Part shown: positions 16,576 through 24,260 of the stretch, in pieces
Numbering within the stretch: position 1 is the stretch's first letter
Layout of the letters: every line of letters begins with the position of its first letter
Source of the DNA: CAZYYO01 sp964650965
Lineage (GTDB): Bacteria; Bacillota; Clostridia; Lachnospirales; Lachnospiraceae
Direction of reading: 5' to 3'
Length of the DNA stretch: 30,616 bases
NCBI GenBank assembly: GCA_964650965.1
Contig: CAZYYO010000029.1
Coordinates: forward strand, 1-30,616
Translations under genes and position numbers: made by a program
The notes under the pieces: generated by a model
What the model was told of the DNA's origin: nothing
Databases searched by the model: none
The model's input: the letters and a program-made list of their open reading frames with translations, nothing else

Positions 16576-16905
16576 CTATCCCAATACCATTCCTATTACA
16601 TATACAATGACCCATAATGCCGATGCAATACCCGGAACGACTACTCCTGCCACGCGAGAGCCCATATTACTAGAATCATCCTTGTAATTTCTTGTCCCAT
16701 ATAACAGACTTACTATTGCAGAAATCATAGCAAGTACAGCCGCACCTCCTAACATATTTTGGGTATTTCCATCCATGGAAACAGCAACACTTAAGAATAC
16801 TATGTAAATGAAAATACTAGCAGCTGAAACTCCTGCTGCTATCAATGACCCTCTTGACATTGGTCTCTTCGCTTCACCGTATCTTCTTCGTCTTCTTCGA
16901 TCCAT
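16576..16905 (-). CDS. Small membrane protein of unknown function
   Basis: Protein of 109 residues with an Arg-rich N-terminus (DRRRRRRYGEAKRP), suggesting a cytoplasmic start, then three hydrophobic segments (about residues 20-43, 52-70 and 85-108). I do not recognise a family with certainty. An AGGAG site lies about 9 nt before the ATG, inside the end of the VanZ-like gene, which it overlaps by 32 nt. It is probably cotranscribed and translationally coupled with that gene. Function unknown. Confidence 0.75.
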   Translation of the reverse strand: MDRRRRRRYGEAKRPMSRGSLIAAGVSAASIFIYIVFLSVAVSMDGNTQNMLGGAAVLAMISAIVSLLYGTRNYKDDSSNMGSRVAGVVVPGIASALWVIVYVIGMVLG

Positions 16906-17356
16906 GCCCTGTACTCCTAATCTTTTTCACAATGTAATATAAAATACACCCAATGATACTGCCTAATGTATTTAAAATAACGTCATCCACATCGCAGCTT
17001 CCCACTTTGGACAATAATTGAATCAATTCTACCAGTACACTAATTTCAAAAGAAATTAAAATCGTAGAAAATCCCTTCATCTTACTATCAAAAATCAATG
17101 GAAAAAAAACGCCCATTGGTAGAAATGCCACAATATTTCCCAGCAAATTCAAAGTTACACTCCAAAAGCCGATTTGCTTTCGATACACAATATACCTGGA
17201 AATTTCCTTAAATGGCTGAAAATTATAATGAAACCCACTACTTCCGGTACGTCCCAGATTCTCCGCAAAAAACAGAAAATAGCATAGTGCCAGAAGATAA
17301 CAAATAAATAAAACGGAAACCACAAGACGAAACTTCTTGTCCTTATTTTTTTTCAA
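16874..17356 (-). CDS. VanZ-like membrane protein
   Basis: Membrane protein of the VanZ-like family, with about four to five hydrophobic helices. Characteristic stretches are NFQPFKEI, NLLGNIVAFLPMGVFFPLIF, SFEISVLVELIQLLSKVGSCDVDDVILNTLGSIIG; the QL.....DVDD.ilNtlG block is the family hallmark. The founding member gives low-level teicoplanin resistance in enterococci, but most homologues are uncharacterised. The frame is open to a TTG at 17443 inside pyrE; the family-like part begins at a TTG at 17356 preceded by AGGGTG, which I prefer. The start remains uncertain because neither codon is ATG. It overlaps the downstream small membrane gene. Confidence 0.75.
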   Translation of the reverse strand: MKKNKDKKFRLVVSVLFICYLLALCYFLFFAENLGRTGSSGFHYNFQPFKEISRYIVYRKQIGFWSVTLNLLGNIVAFLPMGVFFPLIFDSKMKGFSTILISFEISVLVELIQLLSKVGSCDVDDVILNTLGSIIGCILYYIVKKIRSTGHGSKKTKKIR

Positions 17357-17408
17357 GACTACACCCTGCCTTATTTTTATCGTTCCTCTTACGTATATTG
17401 ATACCTTC

Positions 17409-18086
17409 TTATTTTGCCCCGTACTGCATATAATAATTGTCAATGGCAGCCTTCAATGTATCATCAATTAATACTCTGCCCTGACACTCTCTATTATAAA
17501 GATGCTCTACCACGTCCTCCATAGAAACAATGGCTCTAGCCTCAAATCCATATTTCTCGTGGATTTCATCTAAGGCACCCACCTTACCGCCAAGTCCTAC
17601 TTCCATGCGGTTGAGCGATACCATAAGACCTAGTATGGTAACCTTTCCCTGGGCCTGAATAATGGGAAATGTTTCTTCAATGGACTTGCCAGAGGTAGTT
17701 ACATCCTCAATAATTACTACTCTGTCTCCATCCTTTATTTTACTTCCAAGAAGAATCCCTGTATCTCCATGATCCTTCACTTCTTTTCTATTAGAGCAAT
17801 AACGTATTTCCTTACCATATAATTTAGCAAAGGCAATGGTGGTTGCAACAGAAAGTGGAATTCCCTTATATGCCGGTCCAAACAACACATCAAAATCATC
17901 TCCAAAATTATCATGAATCGCCTTAGCGTAGTATTCTCCTAATTTCATCAGCTGTGTTCCTGTTACATACGCACCTGCATTCATAAAAAAGGGAGATTTA
18001 CGACCACTCTTCAATGTGAAATCTCCAAACTTTAATACATCGCTTTCTACCATAAATTCTATAAATTCTGATTTGTAAGCTTCCAT
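17409..18086 (-). CDS. pyrE: Orotate phosphoribosyltransferase
   Basis: Pyrimidine synthesis: transfers ribose-5-phosphate from PRPP to orotate giving OMP. At 225 residues it is a typical OPRTase. Landmarks are FTLKSGRKSPFFMNAGAY at the substrate-binding N-terminus, VLFGPAYKGIPLSVATTIAF, and the PRPP motif DRVVIIEDVTTSGKS. The frame is open to 18134, but GAGGAGATGTTAAA precedes the ATG at 18086, the normal family start. It is the first gene of the long minus-strand run ending at purD. A promoter with TTGAAA and TATTCT lies about 60 nt upstream. Confidence 0.96.
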   Translation of the reverse strand: MEAYKSEFIEFMVESDVLKFGDFTLKSGRKSPFFMNAGAYVTGTQLMKLGEYYAKAIHDNFGDDFDVLFGPAYKGIPLSVATTIAFAKLYGKEIRYCSNRKEVKDHGDTGILLGSKIKDGDRVVIIEDVTTSGKSIEETFPIIQAQGKVTILGLMVSLNRMEVGLGGKVGALDEIHEKYGFEARAIVSMEDVVEHLYNRECQGRVLIDDTLKAAIDNYYMQYGAK

Positions 18087-18144
18087 TTTAACATCTCCTC
18101 TTCTATTCAAACATTTCTGTATATACGTTGTCATATTCTAATTA

Positions 18145-18173
18145 AGAATACCATGAAAGGAACTGTTTTTCAA
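18145..18173 (-). promoter_or_regulatory. Predicted promoter of pyrE and downstream genes
   Basis: On the minus strand TTGAAA (18173-18168) and TATTCT (18150-18145) are separated by 17 bp. It lies between the AraC-gene terminator and the pyrE start. No obvious PyrR site or riboswitch is seen in the short leader. Confidence 0.5.
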
Positions 18174-18183
18174 CGGTAGCCGC

Positions 18184-18236
18184 AAAAAAAGACACCTTCC
18201 CTACAAAGGAATTTCGGTTGTAGGGATTGTGTCTTT
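18184..18236 (-). terminator. Strong rho-independent terminator after the AraC-type regulator
   Basis: On minus the stem AAAGACAC / GTGTCTTT is stacked, across a 3x3 internal loop, on CCCTACAA / TTGTAGGG, and is followed by TTTTTTTG. It closes the GH3-AraC transcript and insulates pyrE. Confidence 0.85.
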
Positions 18237-18274
18237 CGTCATATCTTCCATTGTATTTCTAAGAATGCCTATCC

Positions 18275-19504
18275 TTATCCTTGCCCATCAACATCCAGCA
18301 CTTTATACTTTCTGCGATATGCTGCAGGGCTCATCCCTGTTTGTTGCTTAAACAGTTGTCCAAAATAGCTTTGAGATGCGAAATGTAAATATTCTGCAAT
18401 CTCTCCAATGGAAATATTGGAATACTTCAACATATTTTCAGCTGCAGATAGTCGTGCCTGAATTCGATACCCAGAAATAGTCATTCCTGTTTCCTTTGTG
18501 AATCTCGAAGACAGATACGTTCGATTCATTCCAATCTGTTTTGCAATATCATCGATGGAAATTTCCCGATTAATATTTCTAGAGATAATATCCTTGCACT
18601 GCTCTACATATGTAGATTTTTTATTCTGATGTTTTCTTACCAATGCTGCAAATTCTCTAATAACCTGTGCACTAATATTTTGCATCTCCATAATATCCGA
18701 GGCTTTCTCTAGTCTTTGAAAATACAAATCACTAACTGCATAAGCTACCGCTGCAGGAACACCTCCATCAATGGCAGCCCTTCCCGTAAGAATAATAGAA
18801 CCAGCAGTCATATATTCCATCTGCTTTTCACTGCTAACTGCCATTTTCCCCACCTTATCAATAAGGAAAATTTCATTTTTATCCTGGGTATCAAATCGTT
18901 CTACTCTACCATTTCTTACATCATCGAGCTGCTGCCTCTCGTATTCATATTTCACATGCTCACGGTCTATATCTGCTGTTTCCATAAAATATTGCTCTAT
19001 CTTACGTTCTAATTCCGGTTCCTGACTCTTTTGTATTCTATTTTCTTCAAAAAGAGTTCCTTCATCTACTGGTTCTAAGTGAAAACACAAGAGCGCGATA
19101 GACAGAAGATTTGCCAGTTCCGTCAATTTTCGATGGGGCATTGTTTGATATTTTGCAGAAATCCCATGTCTTCGCCGATAATCGTACATTGCAAGATTCA
19201 TTTCTTCCTTTTGGGCTACACAAGCGGGTCCTGCGATATACAGATTCTGATTCTCATCTAAAAAAGCAAGATAAGCAAAGGCATTTTCTTCCACATAAAT
19301 AACTGGTCCTCTGCGCTCCTCTACTCGCTTCTGTATCTCGGACCTGATGCCAGCATCTATCAGGAAGGGATCTGGTATGCTATCCCCAATCCCTTCCCGA
19401 TAAATCAGCTGTCCCTGGCTATCATAAACATGAAATGGAACCTGCTTATTTAAATATAATCTTTTTAAATTGAATTGTTTTTCTTCACTTAAGCTTTTCA
19501 TCAT
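18275..19504 (-). CDS. AraC-family transcriptional regulator
   Basis: Regulator of 409 residues. The C-terminal ~100 residues form two helix-turn-helix motifs typical of AraC/XylS: ISIDDIAKQIGMNRTYLSSR then ISIGEIAEYLHFASQSYFGQ and the family ending FKQQTGMSPAAYRRK. The N-terminal ~300 residues form a sensor region that I cannot assign; it starts with a possible small-molecule or redox-binding fold (VPFHVYDSQGQLIYREGIGD) and contains a helical middle. It lies 36 nt downstream of the second GH3 gene on the same strand and probably controls that gene in response to a sugar. The ribosome binding site is weak (AGAAG before ATGATG), so either of the two adjacent ATGs could start. Confidence 0.86.
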   Translation of the reverse strand: MMKSLSEEKQFNLKRLYLNKQVPFHVYDSQGQLIYREGIGDSIPDPFLIDAGIRSEIQKRVEERRGPVIYVEENAFAYLAFLDENQNLYIAGPACVAQKEEMNLAMYDYRRRHGISAKYQTMPHRKLTELANLLSIALLCFHLEPVDEGTLFEENRIQKSQEPELERKIEQYFMETADIDREHVKYEYERQQLDDVRNGRVERFDTQDKNEIFLIDKVGKMAVSSEKQMEYMTAGSIILTGRAAIDGGVPAAVAYAVSDLYFQRLEKASDIMEMQNISAQVIREFAALVRKHQNKKSTYVEQCKDIISRNINREISIDDIAKQIGMNRTYLSSRFTKETGMTISGYRIQARLSAAENMLKYSNISIGEIAEYLHFASQSYFGQLFKQQTGMSPAAYRRKYKVLDVDGQG

Positions 19505-19540
19505 ACTTCTATTGTAAAAGCACAGACTAGGAGATACAAG

Positions 19541-21931
19541 CTATTTTTCAATGATATTTACATTGGCATAAAATCCTCTGGTTTTTCCATCGATCCATGC
19601 ACTATCAACGATTTCAACGCTATCTGTTAATCGAATATCCTTGGAGGATGAGCCAACTTTCACAGTCATCTCACCTGATTCAACCACCCACTGCATTTCG
19701 CTGTTCAAGAAAGCAAATTGGTCTGTCTTCATAGTGAAATGAATTTCTCTACTTTCTCCTGCGGGAATGGCAACGCGGCAAAAGCCTGCCAGTTCCTGAG
19801 CTGGTCGCATCATGCTTGCTAACTCATCTGTAACATAGAGCTGTACCACTTCTTCTCCATCTCGCTTTCCCACATTGGTTACCGTACAGGATACCTCTAC
19901 CGTACCATGTGCCTTGGTCTGTTTTTGCACCATAAGATTTGAGTACTCAAAGGTGGTATAGCTGTGTCCTTCTCCAAAATAATACAATGGCTTCTTATTT
20001 CCCTCTGCATACTTGCTTAAAACCATGCCCATGCCATCATGATATCCGCTGCCATTGAATTGGGAAGCATACATCGGAATTTGTCCCTCTGTCCTAGGCA
20101 CAGTAATTGGCAGTCTTCCCGCTGGGTTGTAATCTCCAAATAATACATCTGCCAATGCGCTTCCACCTGCTTCTCCCGGGAACCAGTTCTCGATAATTGC
20201 CCCATAGTGCTCTGAGATAAAGACACTAGACAGTGGCTTTGCATCCATGTGCACGTATACTGCCGGTGTTTTGGTTTGATAAATTAATTCTGCCAATTCC
20301 TCCTGTACCCCTGGAAGACCAATACGGTCTGTATCAATGCCTTCACCAGTAGTGCAATTAGAACCCCATCCGGATTTTCCTCCACCAACAAGAATAACCA
20401 GATCTGCCTCTTTTGCTGCTTTTTCTGCTGCAGCAAAGCCATCTCGCCCATTACCGGCAACCTCACATCCTTTTTCGTAAACCACCTGGGCATTGGGACA
20501 CTTTTCCTTGATTGCCTGTAAAATAGTAATTGTTCTTTCTCCCATTACTTGGCGGATTAACTCCTCTATGTATGGTGAAGTTCCTCGTACATTGCTTCCT
20601 TCTAAATATGGCATCTGATAGGGGTTTTCCTCTTTTTGGGGAGCAACGCCCTGCATTCCTGCCATATCGCTCATAGAACCGGAAATATCACGGTCAATCA
20701 CTGCCGGATAGGTATAATAACCAAACAGCAAACGCATAGAATCTGCATGAGGACCAATCACTGCAATTTTCTTTACTTCTTTACTAATTGGCAGGATTCC
20801 ATCATTTTTCACAAGAACAATAGATTCTCTGGCTGCACGAATCATTGCCGGATTGGTAAGGCTTGGATGATATGCCTCACTTAACAGCTCCTTCTTTCCA
20901 TTTGCCTCATCAAATAGTCCCAATTTCACCTTGGATTCTATGATTTTAGATACTGCTCTATCAAAGGCATGCTGTGCTTCTGAATCCTCATGTATCAGTT
21001 CTAGAATTTCTGGGGCAAATCCATAGGGATTGGGAAGCTCTGAATCCAAACCTGCCTTTAATGCAATAACCCCTGCCTGCTGTGGTGTTGCACACAGCTT
21101 TAAATCAACCATTTTATTTATGGACATATAATCCGACACTACAAAACCTTCAAAGCCCATTTCTTCACGAAGAAGCTTGGTAAGAATGTTTTTAGAGCCA
21201 ATAACCATTTCTCCATCCAGGGTTCCATAGGAATTCATTACAGATGCCAGGTTTGCTTCTGTAATTGCCGCCTGAAATGGTTTGGCATATACCTCCCGCA
21301 GCTCTCTAGATGGAATCGGGTTGGTTGCCATATTTAAACCGCCTTCACTCATTGCATATCCTAGAAAATGCTTCGCGGTGGCCACAACTCCATTTTCCAA
21401 ATCATCTGTCTGAAGTCCTCTGGTATATGCCACACTCATTGCCGCACATAAGGTAGGATCTTCCCCGTAGGTCTCTGCCACACGTCCCCAACGGGGATCA
21501 CGTGCCACATCCATGACGGGAGATAATACCTGACGCATTCCTGTAGACAGCATCTGTTTCCGAATGACTTCGGCCATATCTTCCACCACGCTCACATCCC
21601 ATGTAGCACCTAATCCAATCGCCACTGGGAAAATGGTTCCGTCCTTCGTCATCAATCCGGATACAGCCTCATTATGACGCAGTGCTGGAATATGACACAG
21701 CTCTTTGATGATCTCCTGTTCCTTTTTTGCAGCTTCTGCCTGTGCCTGATAATCACTATCATTGGGCATAATTGCAATCTCTCCCATACCATTGGGAAAA
21801 TACTTCAGCATTTCTGGTGGAAGCTGTTCTCCTCCACAGAACATACATGTTAATTGTGCCAGCTTCTGTTCCTCTGTCATTGTAGCAATAATATCACGAA
21901 CCTGATTTTCTATTTCCTGCTTACTTTTCAT
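19541..21931 (-). CDS. GH3 beta-glycosidase (beta-glucosidase/beta-xylosidase type)
   Basis: A second family 3 glycosidase, 796 residues, without signal peptide. The TIM-barrel domain carries the QVLSPVMDVARDPRWGRVAETYGEDP block (substrate-binding Asp and RWGR), KHFLGYA, VMNSYG and the nucleophile Asp267 in FVVSDYMSINK. The alpha/beta sandwich carries the likely acid/base Glu530 in TTGEGIDTDRIGLPG, and a C-terminal Fn3-like domain runs from about residue 690. The RWGRxxETYGEDP form is that of BglX/xylosidase-like GH3 enzymes and differs clearly from the first GH3 in this window, so it is not a duplicate. A GGGGGA ribosome binding site and an extended -10 (TGCTATAAT) precede it. Cotranscribed with the AraC regulator. 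Exact sugar specificity is undetermined. Confidence 0.9.
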   Translation of the reverse strand: MKSKQEIENQVRDIIATMTEEQKLAQLTCMFCGGEQLPPEMLKYFPNGMGEIAIMPNDSDYQAQAEAAKKEQEIIKELCHIPALRHNEAVSGLMTKDGTIFPVAIGLGATWDVSVVEDMAEVIRKQMLSTGMRQVLSPVMDVARDPRWGRVAETYGEDPTLCAAMSVAYTRGLQTDDLENGVVATAKHFLGYAMSEGGLNMATNPIPSRELREVYAKPFQAAITEANLASVMNSYGTLDGEMVIGSKNILTKLLREEMGFEGFVVSDYMSINKMVDLKLCATPQQAGVIALKAGLDSELPNPYGFAPEILELIHEDSEAQHAFDRAVSKIIESKVKLGLFDEANGKKELLSEAYHPSLTNPAMIRAARESIVLVKNDGILPISKEVKKIAVIGPHADSMRLLFGYYTYPAVIDRDISGSMSDMAGMQGVAPQKEENPYQMPYLEGSNVRGTSPYIEELIRQVMGERTITILQAIKEKCPNAQVVYEKGCEVAGNGRDGFAAAEKAAKEADLVILVGGGKSGWGSNCTTGEGIDTDRIGLPGVQEELAELIYQTKTPAVYVHMDAKPLSSVFISEHYGAIIENWFPGEAGGSALADVLFGDYNPAGRLPITVPRTEGQIPMYASQFNGSGYHDGMGMVLSKYAEGNKKPLYYFGEGHSYTTFEYSNLMVQKQTKAHGTVEVSCTVTNVGKRDGEEVVQLYVTDELASMMRPAQELAGFCRVAIPAGESREIHFTMKTDQFAFLNSEMQWVVESGEMTVKVGSSSKDIRLTDSVEIVDSAWIDGKTRGFYANVNIIEK

Positions 21932-21966
21932 GTTGCTTATCCCCCTTTACGTGTTTTGTTAAGGTT

Positions 21967-21975
21967 ATTATAGCA
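21967..21975 (-). promoter_or_regulatory. Extended -10 promoter of the second GH3 gene
   Basis: On minus the sequence reads TGCTATAAT, a perfect extended -10, about 35 nt before the ATG at 21931. No good -35 is visible, which is common for this promoter class and compatible with activator control by the AraC-type protein. Confidence 0.5.
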
Positions 21976-22121
21976 ACAATGGTTTTGTCGCATCTGTTAT
22001 TTATGTTTTCATTTTATAAGTTATGTTTGTTTTTCTGGTTGTAGACTTATACGCGGGACTTATACTCAGGATTCCTATTGATGCTCAGATTGATATATGA
22101 TTATTTGCACATTGGTGCTCT

Positions 22122-22183
22122 GGATTTATGCTCCGGATTTATGCTCTGGATTTATGCTCCGGATTTATGCTCCGGATTGGTGC
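22122..22183. repeat. 13-bp tandem repeat GGATTTATGCTCC (about 4.7 units)
   Basis: Four units start at 22122, 22135, 22148 and 22161. All match GGATTTATGCTCC except for one C-to-T change in the second. A partial unit, GGATTGGTGC, follows at 22174. Degenerate relatives (ATGCTCAGATTGATATATG) lie just upstream. No gene covers it, and it is about 190 bp upstream of the second GH3 gene. From 21990 to 22120 I see nothing else recognisable. Confidence 0.85.
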
Positions 22184-22211
22184 ATTGTGGCTAGGAGCAA
22201 AATCAAGTCGT

Positions 22212-22443
22212 AAATCCACCAAATTTCCTGCTCAGAAAGAAAATATACTTGCATCATTGCTATGCTTTGGGGGATTTGTAACGATGACGGAAGCGTGGCT
22301 CCAAGAAGCTCAAGCAACCTGGGGCGAGCAGGAGGTGGCGGCTGATAATCCCCCAAATTAACTTTGCCGTTACATAGATATTCCGATGTGCTTGCTCAGT
22401 TTGGGGGATTTGCAACGATTGCAGCGATATAACCCCAAGAAGC
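22212..22443. repeat. Dispersed intergenic repeat, locus 2 (inverted orientation)
   Basis: A 92-bp core at 22266-22357 runs from TTTGGGGGATTT to ATCCCCCAAA and on the opposite strand contains GCCCCAGGTTGCTTGAGC followed by TTCTTGGAGCCAC, matching the cores at 27162-27253 and in the 2.6 kb array. A half core lies at 22400-22443 (TTTGGGGGATTTGCAACG to CCCCAAGAAGC), and a diverged edge (AAATCCACCAAA) at 22212-22223. Orientation is opposite to the other two loci. No coding sequence is supported here. Confidence 0.8.
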
Positions 22444-22466
22444 ATGAACAGCACGCATCAAAATAT

Positions 22467-22505
22467 AAAAACAGGTCCCCGCTTACGTCACGAAAACCTG
22501 TTTTT
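22467..22505. terminator. Bidirectional terminator downstream of the GGDEF gene
   Basis: The stem AAAAACAGGT (22467-22476) / ACCTGTTTTT (22496-22505) has a 19-nt loop. T runs on both sides allow it to work either way. It lies about 45 nt past the GGDEF stop on minus. Confidence 0.7.
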
Positions 22506-22518
22506 GCCTTGCATATAT

Positions 22519-22554
22519 TTATTTACAGTATCTAGCTTATTTACAGTGTCTAGC
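22519..22554. repeat. 18-bp direct duplication across the stop codon of the GGDEF gene
   Basis: TTATTTACAGTATCTAGC (22519-22536) and TTATTTACAGTGTCTAGC (22537-22554) are adjacent and differ at one base. The second copy contains the stop codon of the GGDEF gene. Confidence 0.75.
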
Positions 22555-23689
22555 TCACATGAGCCTTCTGCTTATACATCTCCCGATCTGCCGCCTCAAT
22601 CAATGCCTCCACCGTTGCTACATGCTCTGTTCCAAATTCTGCATATCCAATACTTGCTGATAAATGGTACGTCTCTTTATTTTCTCGATTAAGCACTTCC
22701 AATTCCCGGTGAATACTTTCTATCATGCTCTGGACTTCCTCTTGATCCCCGCACTCCAAAACAATAGCAAATTCATCCCCTCCATATCGGGCAAGGAAAC
22801 AGCGATAGGTATCACACACCTTCTTTAATACTCCAGCCATATCCCGTAAGGCCTGGTCTCCCTTCTTGTGTCCATAGGTATCGTTAATACGCTTAAACTT
22901 ATTAATATCTAAAAGCAGCATATAAAGCTTCTGCTCTCCACGAGTCTCCTTTGTAACCACATTTAGGTAACGATTCAGTTGCCCCCGATTATTAATATTC
23001 GTCAACGCATCCAACGTTATCTGATGATTCTGTACATTCAAATATACCATTAATTCAGCAACCACGATACAACTGCTTACCAATACCAGGCCATAGATAA
23101 GGACCTGGAAAATTGCACCAATCAGGGGAAGGATAACAAATTGTGCCAGGCTATTGTACTCTTTCTTCTCCGATGGAATGGTGGTTTTCTTTGCCTTTTG
23201 CAGTGCTCGCACAGAAGGCGTTAACAAATAGACAAAGGATAAAATCACCTGAACGAGATAGAGCGGTCCTCTATGATATACATTACTTTTATCAATAAAA
23301 AATAGCCATTCATTGATAGGCGCTGTTATGGTAAATATAATAAATACCAACACAGGGATTCCCAGTACTTTGGCGTTTCGTGTAACTTGATTTTCGTCCT
23401 CTGTCAGTCTGAAATTCACATAAATCCACCAGAGATAGGGGACAGCAACGCAGGAAATAAGATACAAGCCATTCGCCCCATACAAAATCCATCGGGTCGC
23501 TTCCCCCTGCCGTCCATCCAGCGCCCATGCAACAGAATATACGATTACTGAAATTACGGAAGTATATAGAATCATTCGAAACAACTTCTCATCCAGCATC
23601 ATAATCATTCGGTTCTTAATATTTACAATTAATAATATAAGAATTGCCAGGGCAATCACGTTTATTTCCAAACGAAGAAGAACTATCAT
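22550..23689 (-). CDS. Membrane-bound diguanylate cyclase (GGDEF domain)
   Basis: Predicted synthesis of cyclic di-GMP from GTP at the membrane. About seven hydrophobic segments occupy residues 1-215, followed by a GGDEF domain (about 225-379) with LDALTNINNRGQL, DINKFKRINDTYGHKKGDQAL and the intact active site RYGGDEFAIVL (GGDEF at 303-307). The residues five before GGDEF are not RxxD, so the classical inhibitory site appears to be missing. The ribosome binding site is weak (AGGTCTTT before ATG), so an internal start is possible. It stands alone between terminators; no EAL or PilZ gene is adjacent. The membrane sensor type is unassigned. Confidence 0.9.
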   Translation of the reverse strand: MIVLLRLEINVIALAILILLIVNIKNRMIMMLDEKLFRMILYTSVISVIVYSVAWALDGRQGEATRWILYGANGLYLISCVAVPYLWWIYVNFRLTEDENQVTRNAKVLGIPVLVFIIFTITAPINEWLFFIDKSNVYHRGPLYLVQVILSFVYLLTPSVRALQKAKKTTIPSEKKEYNSLAQFVILPLIGAIFQVLIYGLVLVSSCIVVAELMVYLNVQNHQITLDALTNINNRGQLNRYLNVVTKETRGEQKLYMLLLDINKFKRINDTYGHKKGDQALRDMAGVLKKVCDTYRCFLARYGGDEFAIVLECGDQEEVQSMIESIHRELEVLNRENKETYHLSASIGYAEFGTEHVATVEALIEAADREMYKQKAHVS

Positions 23690-23802
23690 AAAGACCTATT
23701 GGTTTATCTACTGTAGCATGTGCATACTTTTCTTACATTTTATCCTATTTTGTGAATGATTGCCATATGTTTACAAAGTATTAGAAAAAAGTATTAGAAA
23801 AA

Positions 23803-23836
23803 ATCCATGCATTTGTATCTCTACAAATGCATGGAT
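23803..23836 (-). terminator. Rho-independent terminator after the lipoprotein/membrane protein operon
   Basis: The stem ATCCATGCATTTGTA (23803-23817) / TACAAATGCATGGAT (23822-23836) is 15 perfect pairs with a 4-nt loop. On minus it is followed by TTTTTTCTAATAC. Confidence 0.88.
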
Positions 23837-23865
23837 AAATCTCCTTCCATATTCCTATAACTCTT

Positions 23866-24228
23866 TTACTCTGCCTGCTTTTTCTTTCCTGTTATAATGG
23901 CAACTACAGCAAGTACGGCATTGATGAGACACCATCCGGACCAAATCGCCAAATCTGAATAGGAACCGTAATTGGCAAAGCCTAGTACTGCAGCCAGTCC
24001 AAAGAGAATAATCAGAGCAATATTTCCTCCCTTTTTCTCAGATTTTCTAGTTGCGATGGACACAATTCCCCCGGCCAGCATAAAGACTGCTACCATAATT
24101 CCGGCTGAACCTGAAACCTCTCCATTTTCTTCTAATGCATTGGAAAGGCCTGCTGCACAAGACTGAAAGGTTACAAAGACAAATAATACAATTGATAAAA
24201 TACCTGAAACTAATTTCCAAATTTTCAT
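23866..24228 (-). CDS. Small four-helix membrane protein of unknown function
   Basis: Protein of 120 residues with about four hydrophobic helices: residues 5-25, 43-60, 68-86 and 90-112. It ends in a basic tail (TGKKKQAE). The first helix ends in FQSCAAG, which is not a convincing lipobox because a long membrane protein follows. I do not recognise the family with certainty. An AGGAGG site lies about 10 nt before the ATG. It follows the lipoprotein gene by 32 nt, and a strong terminator follows it, so the two form an operon and probably act together at the cell surface. Confidence 0.75.
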   Translation of the reverse strand: MKIWKLVSGILSIVLFVFVTFQSCAAGLSNALEENGEVSGSAGIMVAVFMLAGGIVSIATRKSEKKGGNIALIILFGLAAVLGFANYGSYSDLAIWSGWCLINAVLAVVAIITGKKKQAE

Positions 24229-24260
24229 TGTTCAAAATCCTCCTCATGGAATGTCATTTA

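Noticed and set aside
19541..21931. Second GH3 as a recent duplicate of the first
   Set aside because: The two proteins differ in active-site context (SDYMSI and RWGR versus SDWAAV and GRNFEYF) and belong to different GH3 subgroups.
22128..22361. Plus-strand open frame of 77 codons
   Set aside because: It starts inside the 13-bp tandem repeat and ends inside the dispersed repeat; no ribosome binding site or family resemblance.
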